This document shows, one piece after another, positions 1 through 7,882 of a stretch of 64,000 nucleotides of DNA. The notes under the pieces are model-generated. The model saw only the letters and a program-made list of their open reading frames with translations, had not been told where the DNA came from and did not search any database. The stretch comes from an uncultured Treponema sp. (GTDB lineage: Bacteria > Spirochaetota > Spirochaetia > Treponematales > Treponemataceae), in the NCBI GenBank assembly GCA_946535985.1, contig CAMNDY010000007.1:1-64000 (forward strand). The letters are read 5' to 3'. The position numbers were made by a program, and so were the translations under genes. The first letter of the stretch is position 1. Every line of letters begins with the position of its first letter.

Positions 1-123
1 AATTATTCCTGTATGTTTCAACTTATGAAGTTCAATTTTGTGACCCGCACAATTAATACTCTCACTATTTCCACCACAACTACAGGTGGTAAGAGTTATT
101 TGTGCCCGGGATGCAAAGTGTGA
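1..123 (+). CDS. Possible 3' end of a gene entering from the left, zinc-finger-like tail
   Basis: Frame 1 is open from the left edge to TGA at 121-123 and ends in GGKSYLCPGCKV. That resembles the last half of the C-terminal zinc finger of Fpg/Nei DNA glycosylases, where a G-(R/K)-S/T-x-x-C-P-x-C-Q pattern closes the protein. The first Cys pair expected about 16 residues earlier is not in this frame, but frame 3 reads C-D-P-H at 39-50, so a frameshifted remnant is possible. Only about 40 codons are visible, so the identity is a guess. A terminator follows at 151-189. Confidence 0.28.
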   Translation, partial: NYSCMFQLMKFNFVTRTINTLTISTTTTGGKSYLCPGCKV

Positions 124-150
124 AAGATTGAACATTTTTTTTGGAAAATC

Positions 151-189
151 AAGACCACTTATCCTTTGGGTAGGTGGTCTTTTTTTTTA
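151..189 (+). terminator. Rho-independent terminator
   Basis: The stem AGACCAC (152-158) pairs with GTGGTCT (174-180) and is followed by a run of ten T. It would end transcription coming from the left edge, before the methyltransferase gene. Confidence 0.75.
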
Positions 190-193
190 TATA

Positions 194-220
194 GATTATC
201 CGGTCAAGCCGGATAATGAC
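194..220. repeat. Family A palindromic repeat (variant)
   Basis: Palindrome ATTATCCGG..CCGGATAAT followed by GAC. It is a variant of the dispersed family A element and lies 18 bases before the start codon at 239, next to the ribosome binding site. Confidence 0.7.
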
Positions 221-238
221 AAGAGAGGAGGAAAAATT

Positions 239-1075
239 ATGAAGAATGAAAAAAACGATCTGCACGATTACAAAGATGTCGCAGAAAATTACGACAGGTA
301 TCTTGAAGTTATGTACAGAGACTTTGATGCTCACGAGGGCTTTCAGGACTTTTATCTTGAGCTGGCAAAAAAGTATGAAAAAGATGGGGTGATTGATGTT
401 GCTTGTGGAACCGGGGCTGTTTTGCTTTATCTTGCCCGGCATGGAGTGATGGCAGATGGCACTGATTTATCTGAAGAAATGTGCCGCGTCTGTTCAGAAA
501 AGGCGGCTGCACAAAATCTTAAACTCAGGATTTTTCCCGGCAACATGACAAGCTTTGATGCCGGCAGAAAGTATTCTCTTATAATTATTGCCCGCAGTGG
601 CTTTATGCATTTACCTGACCAAAAATCTCAGCGTGCGGCTCTGGAAAATTTAAACCGACATCTTGTACCTGGAGGCATCCTCACCCTCAATACCTTTGAC
701 CCATGGCCGCCGGTTCAGGCTCAGCAGATTTCTACAAAACCCGATGATTACTCTTTCCGCCTGGAATATGTGAACAGCGACGGTTACCGCGAAAAAATCT
801 ATAATGCAATTTCCTATAATCCCTACACACAGATTATGAGCGGCAACTGGAAGTTTGAAACTTATGATGAAGCCGGCAAGGTTATCGGCGAGCGGGTGCG
901 TCCTCTTACAATGCGACAGACCTACCGCTGGGAAATGTTTCTGCTTGCAGAGCTTTGCGGTTTTGAAGTTGTTGATATTTACCGCGGCTACAAGGGCGAC
1001 AAGGAAGATTTGAATGACCCCAACTCAGCCGCAAAATATCGCAGCAATCTGATCTGGATTTTAAGAAAGAAATAA
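239..1075 (+). CDS. Class I SAM-dependent methyltransferase
   Basis: The protein has 278 residues and the Rossmann-fold methyltransferase core. Motif I (VIDVACGTG, about residues 50-58) binds S-adenosylmethionine, and an acidic residue in GTDLSEEM follows, as in the family. The substrate cannot be told from sequence. The ATG at 239 is chosen because GAGGAGG lies just upstream. The open frame reaches back to 86, but those 51 codons run through a terminator and a family A repeat and have no binding site. The next gene starts 46 bases downstream across another family A repeat. Small-molecule methylation is the most likely role (inference). Confidence 0.85.
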   Translation: MKNEKNDLHDYKDVAENYDRYLEVMYRDFDAHEGFQDFYLELAKKYEKDGVIDVACGTGAVLLYLARHGVMADGTDLSEEMCRVCSEKAAAQNLKLRIFPGNMTSFDAGRKYSLIIIARSGFMHLPDQKSQRAALENLNRHLVPGGILTLNTFDPWPPVQAQQISTKPDDYSFRLEYVNSDGYREKIYNAISYNPYTQIMSGNWKFETYDEAGKVIGERVRPLTMRQTYRWEMFLLAELCGFEVVDIYRGYKGDKEDLNDPNSAAKYRSNLIWILRKK

Positions 1076-1080
1076 GTGTG

Positions 1081-1107
1081 TCATTGTCCGGCGTGACCGG
1101 ACAATCT
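1081..1107. repeat. Family A palindromic repeat
   Basis: TCATTGTCCGG..CCGGACAATCT palindrome between the methyltransferase and the acetyltransferase. It leaves only 14 bases before the next ATG. Confidence 0.7.
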
Positions 1108-1121
1108 ATACGGAGATAAAA

Positions 1122-1625
1122 ATGATTAGACAAATAAATAAAGATGAACTCCCTCTCTGCCTTGATTTTATTCATCTGTGTTTTTCAACAGTTGCAGAAA
1201 AATTTGATTTTACACAAGAAAACGCTCCGGGGCATAATGCTTTTATGCCTTTGGAAAAGCTTGAAAACTTCTGGAACTGGGGCTTTTTGATGTATGGACT
1301 TTTTGAGGAAAATCAAAATGGAGAAAAGGAACTGCTTGGATATTTTTCCCTCAGTAAAGATCCGGAGAAAAAAGATACTTATGTTCTTCACAATCTTTGT
1401 GTTAAACCTCAGATGCGGAAACAAGGTTATGGCAAAGCGCTTTTAGATTTTGCAAAAGACAAAGTGCGCGAGCTTGGTGGAAAAATTCTCTTTCTTGATT
1501 TTATTGATGAATACAAGGAATTAAAGGAATGGTATTTTAATAATGGATTTGAACCAAAAGGTACAGTAAAATATGAGCATCTACCCTTTACCGTTGGATT
1601 TGCAGAATGTTTTATAGGAGAATAA
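1122..1625 (+). CDS. GNAT family N-acetyltransferase
   Basis: A 167-residue single-domain GNAT. The acetyl-CoA pyrophosphate loop is visible as RKQGYGKALL (about residues 100-109, the Q/R-x-x-G-x-G/A pattern), preceded by the beta-strand VLHNLCVKPQ. It should transfer an acetyl group from acetyl-CoA to an amine; the acceptor is unknown. A GGAG ribosome binding site precedes ATG 1122. The next gene starts 2 bases after its stop, so the two are probably co-transcribed. Confidence 0.85.
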   Translation: MIRQINKDELPLCLDFIHLCFSTVAEKFDFTQENAPGHNAFMPLEKLENFWNWGFLMYGLFEENQNGEKELLGYFSLSKDPEKKDTYVLHNLCVKPQMRKQGYGKALLDFAKDKVRELGGKILFLDFIDEYKELKEWYFNNGFEPKGTVKYEHLPFTVGFAECFIGE

Positions 1626-1627
1626 AT

Positions 1628-2146
1628 ATGGAAGAAATAATCAGACAAATCAAAAATCAAACAGAAATTAATTTTATCAACATTCAGGAGCAGATTGAGG
1701 TTGCAGATCTTGAGGCGATTTTTGACGGAGTTAATGGCTCCAGATACATTTTTCACAACCTTCATTCCATGGACAGATTTTTTATAAATCCGGTTACCTA
1801 TGTTTATGAAGGTGAAAAACTCTTTGGCATCCCGGAAAACCTCAGTGTAATTTCAAGTGCCCGCGAAGGCTATGTAGCGGATACCTCAATTGTAATTCCG
1901 CGGGAAAAGCTGCTAGCCTATTTTGATTTTGTCAAAAATAAAATTGAAAAATATTTTGATGAACTTACAGCAGAGACACTTCTTCAAAAACCCGAGGACT
2001 GCGAGTATACACGGCTCGAATTGATTCTTGGTCAGTTCCGTCATCAAATGTGGCACGTGGGACTTTCCAGCGCCATCACCTTTGAAGGCAAGAAAATCTG
2101 GAATGAGTTTACGGGTCTTAATGGACTCCGCAAATTTATTTCCTGA
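1628..2146 (+). CDS. DinB-like four-helix protein
   Basis: 172 residues. Spaced histidines (FHNLHSMDRFF near residue 40 and RHQMWHVG near residue 140) match the metal-binding pattern of the DinB/YfiT-like superfamily of small four-helix-bundle proteins, many of them thiol-dependent enzymes or of unknown function. The start at 1628 is preferred over the in-frame ATG at 1607 because AGGAG sits 7 bases upstream of it and the 1607 start would overlap the previous gene. Probably co-transcribed with the upstream acetyltransferase. No substrate can be assigned. Confidence 0.65.
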   Translation: MEEIIRQIKNQTEINFINIQEQIEVADLEAIFDGVNGSRYIFHNLHSMDRFFINPVTYVYEGEKLFGIPENLSVISSAREGYVADTSIVIPREKLLAYFDFVKNKIEKYFDELTAETLLQKPEDCEYTRLELILGQFRHQMWHVGLSSAITFEGKKIWNEFTGLNGLRKFIS

Positions 2147-2237
2147 TAAATGCCTTGTCCTGTTCCGGTATTTTATCATTGGTGTGGCGTGATGCACCAT
2201 TTTTTCCTGTGTAACAAAGATTTACTGTAATTGCCAT
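2136..2237 (-). pseudogene. Remnant of a monooxygenase-like gene start
   Basis: A 33-codon minus-strand frame begins at ATG 2237 after an excellent AGGAGG site. Its first residues, MAITVNLCYTGKNGASR, resemble the N-terminus of small ABM-type (YgiN-like) monooxygenases as I recall them. It then stops inside the end of the DinB-like gene, and nothing downstream continues the expected domain. Read as a decayed or truncated gene that kept its translation start. It could instead be a real small peptide. Confidence 0.35.
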
Positions 2238-2269
2238 TTTAGTCCTCCTGCTTTTTTGCTGCAATATTT

Positions 2270-2746
2270 TCAGGTTAATTCTTTTTGATAAACAAGAGAA
2301 TCATAACCGTTGACTTCTTTCAATATCTTCAGAAAGGAAAAACCAAAGTTTTCATAAAGCCCTTTCTGGTCGGTAGAAATATATATTTTTTTAAAACCCT
2401 GATTTTTTGCAAGGCCACAGATATGGTCCATAAGTTTGCCAATATGACGCTTGCCTCTAAAAGCAGGAAAGGTAAAAACAAAACCAATCCAGGGAGTAAG
2501 CTCTGTATCTGGAATGTCATCGTGTTCGGCAAAGGTACAGAAAGAAAGCAGGTCTTTATTTTGGGTAAGCAAAAAAACTGTTGATTTTTGGCCACAAAGA
2601 TTTTTAAACTCATTATCAGAAAGAAGTTGAAAAAGATATTTACCGGCCCGCCAGTCAGATTCCCCGATTTTAGCCAGCCAGTATTTCTGCTCCTGGGAAT
2701 CCAGTTGATAAAAATCTTTTATCTGAAGGTTTTGTGTATCTGCCAT
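2270..2746 (-). CDS. GNAT family N-acetyltransferase
   Basis: 158 residues with the central GNAT core. The strand GFVFTFPAFRGK leads into the acetyl-CoA loop RGKRHIGKLM (about residues 95-104), and the C-terminal YENFGFS is typical of the fold. The substrate is unknown. It stands alone on the minus strand, diverging from tcdA, with a gap of about 100 bases. No clear Shine-Dalgarno precedes ATG 2746. Confidence 0.85.
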   Translation of the reverse strand: MADTQNLQIKDFYQLDSQEQKYWLAKIGESDWRAGKYLFQLLSDNEFKNLCGQKSTVFLLTQNKDLLSFCTFAEHDDIPDTELTPWIGFVFTFPAFRGKRHIGKLMDHICGLAKNQGFKKIYISTDQKGLYENFGFSFLKILKEVNGYDSLVYQKELT

Positions 2747-2811
2747 AACTTCATTAAATCATTTTTTTTATATCTTTTCTATAATGTGACAATTCCAGCC
2801 GCATCCCCTTA

Positions 2812-2840
2812 TTGTAAACCCTTTCTAATCTCTTTATAAT
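2812..2840 (+). promoter_or_regulatory. Sigma-70 type promoter of tcdA
   Basis: TTGTAA (2812-2817), a 17-base spacer, and a perfect TATAAT (2835-2840). Transcription should begin near 2847, only about four bases before the ATG, so the mRNA would be nearly leaderless. Confidence 0.6.
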
Positions 2841-2850
2841 TACATACTTG

Positions 2851-3621
2851 ATGAATAACAGTCAATTTGCAAGAACACAACTGACTTTCGGAAAAGAAAA
2901 TATGCACAAGCTTTACAATGCCCGTGTAATTGTTTTTGGCATTGGAGGCGTTGGCAGCTATGTTGTAGAAGCTCTTGTTCGTTCCGGCCTTGGTGCAATT
3001 GATATTGTTGATGATGATAAAATCTGCCTTTCAAATTTAAACCGCCAGATTTATGCTCTACATTCTACAATTGGAAAAGATAAGGTTGATGTTGCCGAAG
3101 AACGCATTCACGATATTAATCCCGACTGTAAGGTTACAAAATGGAAAACCTTTTTTATGCCCGACACTGCCGACCTTTTTGATTTTTCGCAATATGATTA
3201 TATTGTAGACTGCATTGATACAGTTACCGGAAAGCTCGAAATAATCAGCCGGGCAAAGGCACTCAAAAAACCTGTTATAAGCAGTATGGGCGCCGGCAAC
3301 AAAGTTGATCCAACAAAACTCAAGGTTGCAGATATTACAAGAACTTCTGTATGCCCTCTTGCCCGTGTTATGCGAAACGAATTAAAAAAACGAGGAATCA
3401 AACGGCTCAAGGTTGTTTTCTCAACAGAAAAAGTTATTCCTCCGCTTGCAGAAGCAGATGACAATTTTGAAGACACCCCGGGAGCACAACGCAAAGGCTC
3501 TCCTAAAAAACAGACCCCCGGTAGCAATGCCTTTGTTCCTTCTGCCGCCGGCCTAATGATAGCTGCTGAGGTTATAAAAGATTTAACACAATTTCATGTA
3601 ACAGATTTGTTTAAAGAATAA
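2851..3621 (+). CDS. tcdA: tRNA threonylcarbamoyladenosine dehydratase (TcdA, ThiF/HesA family)
   Basis: A 256-residue E1-like ATP-dependent enzyme. The nucleotide-binding loop GIGGVGSYVVEALVRSGLG is near residue 30. The acidic DIVDDD, the SNLNRQ motif and DCIDTVTGK follow in the order found in ThiF/MoeB/TcdA proteins. The section with SVCPLARVMRNELKKRGI is characteristic of TcdA, which cyclises N6-threonylcarbamoyladenosine at tRNA position 37, rather than of MoeB or ThiF. ATG 2851 is taken, not the adjacent TTG 2848. No ribosome binding site is visible, which agrees with the near-leaderless promoter. Monocistronic by context. Confidence 0.85.
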   Translation: MNNSQFARTQLTFGKENMHKLYNARVIVFGIGGVGSYVVEALVRSGLGAIDIVDDDKICLSNLNRQIYALHSTIGKDKVDVAEERIHDINPDCKVTKWKTFFMPDTADLFDFSQYDYIVDCIDTVTGKLEIISRAKALKKPVISSMGAGNKVDPTKLKVADITRTSVCPLARVMRNELKKRGIKRLKVVFSTEKVIPPLAEADDNFEDTPGAQRKGSPKKQTPGSNAFVPSAAGLMIAAEVIKDLTQFHVTDLFKE

Positions 3622-3631
3622 TCAGATTTTT

Positions 3632-3669
3632 TAAATAAAAAAAGGGTGCACTCTTTTGAAGTACACCCC
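3632..3669 (-). terminator. Rho-independent terminator after xylB
   Basis: On the minus strand, GGGTGTACT..AGTGCACCC (stem arms at 3660-3668 and 3644-3652, one mismatch) is followed by seven T. It lies just past the xylB stop, in the gap with the convergent tcdA. Confidence 0.65.
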
Positions 3670-3689
3670 TGCTTAATTGCTAAATTAAA

Positions 3690-5174
3690 TTACTTATACA
3701 AAGGACTCAAAGTATCAACAACTTTTGTGTATTCTGAATAAGCTTTATCGTAAGCTGCAACATTTTCTGGAATTGGGTCGGCGCTCTTTGTTGTATCAAG
3801 TGTGATGTGTTCGGCACAAAGCTGGGCAATGTCGCACTTGCCTGTCTGATTCTTTAAGCACCACAAAGCCTGAACTGCACCACCAAGAGCTGCTGCTTCG
3901 TCCAATGCAGGAACGCGGATTGGCAGGTTCATGATATCTGCAGCAATCTGGCGCCACAAAGGAGACTTAGAACCACCACCAATCAAACGAATTTCGCGAG
4001 GCTTAAATCCAAGCTTGCGGAAGGCATCAAGACCACCACGCATTGCAAATACAGCAGATTCAAGAGAAGCGCGGGCAATGTTAGCACGGTTTGTATTTGC
4101 ACTTGTCATGCCTGTAATGCTTGCACGTCCGTTTGGAAGGTTTGGTGTACGTTCACCATTGAAGAATGGAACAACAATAACACCTTCTGAACCACAAGGA
4201 GCCTTAGCTGCTTCTCCGTCCAAAGCTTTAACATCAAGGTCAAAAAGACCGCGAACAAATTCTGTAGCAACTGTACAGTTCATTGTACAAAGAAGTGGAA
4301 GCCATCCGCCTGTAGAAGAACAGAAACCAGAAAGTCCGTTTGCAGGGTCAGCGATTGGCTTGTCAGAATAACCGTACAAGGTGCCCGATGTACCCATACT
4401 CATAGTCAAAAATCCGTCGGCAACAGTACCTGTTCCAACAGCACCCATCATGTTGTCTCCACCACCGGCAGAAACTGGAATGCCCTCTGGAATACCATAA
4501 GCAGCGGCAGCTTCGGCACTAACCTTTCCTGCAGGAGCTTCCGGAGCAATCAACTTAGGAAGTTTTTCCATCAAGCCTGCGTCAATAATATCACAGATTT
4601 TTTTAGACCAGCAGCGGTTCTTAGAATCAAAAAGTGCAGTACCAGAAGAGTCACCATATTCCATAACATATTCGCCGGTAAGCTTCCAGTTAAGATAGTC
4701 GTGTGGAAGCATAATATATTTAAGGTTAGCAAAAGCTTCTGGCTTATGACGTTTGAGCCAGAAAATCTTTGGAGCTGTAAAACCAGGGAGCATAAGGTTT
4801 CCAAGAGCGTCTATAACGGCTGCATCACCACCGGCAGCTTCTGTAATGATTTTACATTCTTCTGCAGTAGAAGTGTCGCACCAAAGTTTAATATTATAAA
4901 GAGCCTTTCCGTCTGCTCCAAGAGGAACAAAACCATGCTGCTGGCCGGAAACACCAATAGCCTCAATTGTTGCCTTATTGGCAGCGCTCAATTTTCCAAA
5001 ACAAACCTTAAGACCTTCATCAAACCATTCAGTCTTCTGTTCGCGTGTACCATCGGCTTCCGAAATCAAATTCATAGGGCAGCTAGCCTTTTCGATGATT
5101 TCCTTTTTTTCGTAATCATAAATTACAACCTTCATACTCTGTGTACCAAGGTCAATTCCAGCAACAGTTTTCAT
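3690..5174 (-). CDS. xylB: Xylulokinase (FGGY family)
   Basis: A 494-residue sugar kinase that phosphorylates D-xylulose to xylulose 5-phosphate for the pentose phosphate pathway. The N-terminal phosphate-binding turn is GIDLGTQSMK; the substrate region has SGQQHGFV. The catalytic Asp lies in SAGGGDNMMGAVGTG, and the second ATPase-fold half has GGGSKSPLWRQ near residue 400. Length is typical. AGGAGG precedes ATG 5174. It lies 39 bases downstream of purA on the same strand, an unusual partner. The nearby xylanase lipoprotein supports a role in xylan use. Confidence 0.92.
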   Translation of the reverse strand: MKTVAGIDLGTQSMKVVIYDYEKKEIIEKASCPMNLISEADGTREQKTEWFDEGLKVCFGKLSAANKATIEAIGVSGQQHGFVPLGADGKALYNIKLWCDTSTAEECKIITEAAGGDAAVIDALGNLMLPGFTAPKIFWLKRHKPEAFANLKYIMLPHDYLNWKLTGEYVMEYGDSSGTALFDSKNRCWSKKICDIIDAGLMEKLPKLIAPEAPAGKVSAEAAAAYGIPEGIPVSAGGGDNMMGAVGTGTVADGFLTMSMGTSGTLYGYSDKPIADPANGLSGFCSSTGGWLPLLCTMNCTVATEFVRGLFDLDVKALDGEAAKAPCGSEGVIVVPFFNGERTPNLPNGRASITGMTSANTNRANIARASLESAVFAMRGGLDAFRKLGFKPREIRLIGGGSKSPLWRQIAADIMNLPIRVPALDEAAALGGAVQALWCLKNQTGKCDIAQLCAEHITLDTTKSADPIPENVAAYDKAYSEYTKVVDTLSPLYK

Positions 5175-5213
5175 TAATTCCTCCTGATTTTTTTTTCTGA
5201 TTTTTTATTTTTT

Positions 5214-6440
5214 TTATTTTATCCAAGGATCCTTTCTAACAAATGTCTCGTTGCGTTCATAACCAACAGAAACAATTGTTACCGGAGTTTCGCAGTAGTC
5301 TTCGATGAACTTAATATAAGCACGGGCATTTTCCGGAAGCTCCATATATGAACGGCAGTTTTTAAGAACAGTTTTCCAGCCTGTAAATTTCTTAAGGATT
5401 GGTTTTGCTGTTTCAAGTTCTTTTACATTTGCAGGGAAGTCTGTAACTTCTTTACCGTTTATTTCGTAAGCAACACAGGCTTCAATCTGATCCATTGCAT
5501 CGTAAATATCAAGGTGTGTAAGAACAAGACCATCCAATGAGTTTACGCGGCAGGCATAGCGCAGAGCAACAAGGTCAAGGTAACCACAGCGGCGGGCACG
5601 TCCTGTTGTAACTCCGTATTCACGACCTGTATCGCGTACATACTGGCAAAGTTCACCTTCGCTTTCGTTGTTGAATTCAGAAGGCATTGGACCGTTACCA
5701 ACACGTGTTTCGTAAGCCTTGAATACACCAACAATCTGGTCAAGGTCATGAGGACCAATTCCACAACCAGAAGCAGCACCGGCAGCACAAGAAGCACCAG
5801 AGCTTACGTATGGATATGTACCGCTGTCCAGGTCGAGCATTGCTCCCTGAGCGCCTTCGAAAAGGATATTTTCTCCCTTTACTTTATACATTTCGGCAGC
5901 CATATTAACACGCATGCTCATAAGGCGGTCGCGATATTTATCAAGATATTCTTTGTCTTCGCCATCAAATTCAGCCATTTTTTCAGGCCAGTCTAAGTCG
6001 GCAAGGCGAACACCATCACGATGGGCTTTTTCGGCATAGGCAATACCCATACCGCGTCCTGTAGTTCCAATTGGTCGTTTTCTTGCAGCATCACGATCTT
6101 TATCCATCTGACGATAACGTGGAAGAATAAGCTGTGCGCGGTCAGAAATAAATACTCTGCCTTCCCAGTTAATTCCGTTATCTTTAAGCATCTGCAGCTC
6201 GTTGAAAAAAGCTTCTGCATCAATTACCATGCCCGAACCAAGAAATACTTTTTTATCGGCATAAAGAATTCCAGAAGGAACCTGATGAAGTGCATACTGT
6301 TTTCCGTCTACAACAATTGTGTGACCTGCATTTGGACCACCTGCATAACGAACAACATACTTAGCATCTTCGGCAAGATAATCAACAATTTTACCTTTAC
6401 CTTCGTCTCCCCACTGGGCACCAATTACAACTACATTCAT
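5214..6440 (-). CDS. purA: Adenylosuccinate synthetase
   Basis: 408 residues. It joins IMP and aspartate using GTP, the first committed step to AMP. The GTP loop GAQWGDEGKGKIVD is at the N-terminus with its catalytic Asp, then NAGHTIV, the IMP-binding GTTGRGMGIAY (about residue 130) and VTTGRARRCGYLD near residue 275. Slightly shorter than the usual 425-430 residues, but all key motifs are present. GGAGG precedes ATG 6440. First gene of a purA-xylB unit, diverging from the xylanase gene. Confidence 0.95.
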   Translation of the reverse strand: MNVVVIGAQWGDEGKGKIVDYLAEDAKYVVRYAGGPNAGHTIVVDGKQYALHQVPSGILYADKKVFLGSGMVIDAEAFFNELQMLKDNGINWEGRVFISDRAQLILPRYRQMDKDRDAARKRPIGTTGRGMGIAYAEKAHRDGVRLADLDWPEKMAEFDGEDKEYLDKYRDRLMSMRVNMAAEMYKVKGENILFEGAQGAMLDLDSGTYPYVSSGASCAAGAASGCGIGPHDLDQIVGVFKAYETRVGNGPMPSEFNNESEGELCQYVRDTGREYGVTTGRARRCGYLDLVALRYACRVNSLDGLVLTHLDIYDAMDQIEACVAYEINGKEVTDFPANVKELETAKPILKKFTGWKTVLKNCRSYMELPENARAYIKFIEDYCETPVTIVSVGYERNETFVRKDPWIK

Positions 6441-6515
6441 TAAATTTTACCTCCGCGATTTTTTTCGCACTTTAAACATTATATAGAAACAAAGGCCTAT
6501 ATTCAACAAGCGCAA

Positions 6516-6544
6516 TTTACCTAAAAGGCCTAATCTGATACACT
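6516..6544 (+). promoter_or_regulatory. Promoter of the xylanase gene
   Basis: TTTACC (6516-6521), 17 bases, TACACT (6539-6544). The leader would be about 13 bases and carries GAGG just before ATG 6564. Two AGGCCT palindromes flank this region (near 6493 and 6526) and could be operator halves. Confidence 0.45.
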
Positions 6545-6563
6545 AGAATTTGAGGTTGCAATT

Positions 6564-7877
6564 ATGAAAAAATTTTTAACGCTTTTATTAATGGTAGCAG
6601 CTATTGGATGCCTTAGCTGCTGTTCTAAAAAATCAGAGAAATCTGAAACAAAGGAGTCCGACCAGGTGACAGAAGCAGCAGAAACAACGTCTTCTCCATT
6701 TACAGGTCAATTTGCCGGAAAAAAAATTACTGCTAAGCAGGGTGCAGCTGAACAGCAGGAAGAGGCAGATGATTTTGTAAAAGAAGCACGTCTTTGCGAT
6801 ATGGCACAAAAATACGGATTCAAACTTGGCGCTTGTGTTTCTTACAGTCAGTTAAATCGGGCAAGTTACATTAAAATGCTTGCAGAAGATTTTAACACAA
6901 CAACAGCCACAAACGAATTCAAAGCCTATTCTCTTTTGAACCAGCGAAAAAGTATGGAAAACGGAGTTCCTTCTATGAGTTACGGACAGGCAGATGCAAT
7001 TGCCCGCATGGCTCAGGAAAAAGGAATTGGAATCCGCGGACACGTACTTGTTTGGGATGCTTACATGACCCAGTGGTTTTTCCGCGAAGGATTTAAATCT
7101 GACGGAGCAATTGTAAGTAAAGAAGAAATGGAAAAACGCCTTAAGATTTATATCGAAGACGTAATCACCCATTTTGAAACAGAATTCCCTGGTCTTGTTT
7201 ATTGCTGGGATGTTGTAAACGAAGCCGTTGCCGATGGTGCAAATGAATGGATTCCGGATAATCCTTATCACATCAGAAAATCACGCGGCGGACAGACAAA
7301 CATTTTCTACCAGACAATGGGCGAAGATTACGTCAAATATGCCTTTAAGTGCGCCCACGACACAGTACAGAAGGTAAATCCAAACATCAAACTTTTTTAC
7401 AATGATTACTCCACCTTCTACCAGGGCAAGCGCGACGCAATTATTGCCTTGATTAAGTATCTCAACAAAGACGAAAAGCTTTGTGATGGCGTTGGAATGC
7501 AGGGCTATATTGGTGGCTATGGTCAGCAGAATGGTTGTATGAGCAACAATGATTTATCTCTTATAAAAACAGCAATCAAAATGTACAGCGACCTTGGAAT
7601 TGAAGTTCAGCTTACAGAAGTTGCCGTTAGAAATTACGATGTTTTACAAATGGAAAAACACGGAAAGTTCTACGGAAACTTAATGCGCACAATCATCAGT
7701 GCCTGCAACGAAGGAGCAAACTTCACAGGTCTTACAATCTGGGGAATTGTAGATAATCCAAACCTTTCAAAATCAGACTACAGCTACAAAATGAACGGCC
7801 CATACTGCGGCTTATTCGATAAGGACTTAAAATACAAAAAGGCCTATAAAGAAGTTTACGCTGTTTTGTCCGAATAA
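6564..7877 (+). CDS. Endo-1,4-beta-xylanase, GH10, lipoprotein
   Basis: 437 residues. A short hydrophobic signal ends in a Cys-rich lipobox (IGCLSCCSKK), followed by a charged linker to about residue 75, so it is probably tethered to a membrane. The GH10 barrel then shows TTATNEFKAYS, RGHVLVWD, the acid/base Glu in CWDVVNEAV, YNDYS, GVGMQGYIGGY, the nucleophile Glu in VQLTEVAVRN, and LTIWGIVDN. It should cut xylan internally. Its convergent neighbour's stop codon is only 5 bases away, leaving no room for separate terminators. With xylulokinase nearby, this points to xylan use. Confidence 0.92.
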   Translation: MKKFLTLLLMVAAIGCLSCCSKKSEKSETKESDQVTEAAETTSSPFTGQFAGKKITAKQGAAEQQEEADDFVKEARLCDMAQKYGFKLGACVSYSQLNRASYIKMLAEDFNTTTATNEFKAYSLLNQRKSMENGVPSMSYGQADAIARMAQEKGIGIRGHVLVWDAYMTQWFFREGFKSDGAIVSKEEMEKRLKIYIEDVITHFETEFPGLVYCWDVVNEAVADGANEWIPDNPYHIRKSRGGQTNIFYQTMGEDYVKYAFKCAHDTVQKVNPNIKLFYNDYSTFYQGKRDAIIALIKYLNKDEKLCDGVGMQGYIGGYGQQNGCMSNNDLSLIKTAIKMYSDLGIEVQLTEVAVRNYDVLQMEKHGKFYGNLMRTIISACNEGANFTGLTIWGIVDNPNLSKSDYSYKMNGPYCGLFDKDLKYKKAYKEVYAVLSE

Positions 7878-7882
7878 GACCT

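Noticed and set aside
86-238. N-terminal extension of the methyltransferase frame
   Set aside because: It crosses a terminator and a family A repeat. The strong AGGAGG site favours ATG 239.
3931-4371. 146-codon plus-strand frame inside xylB
   Set aside because: Antisense to a strongly conserved kinase gene. No binding site, and the composition is typical of a shadow.
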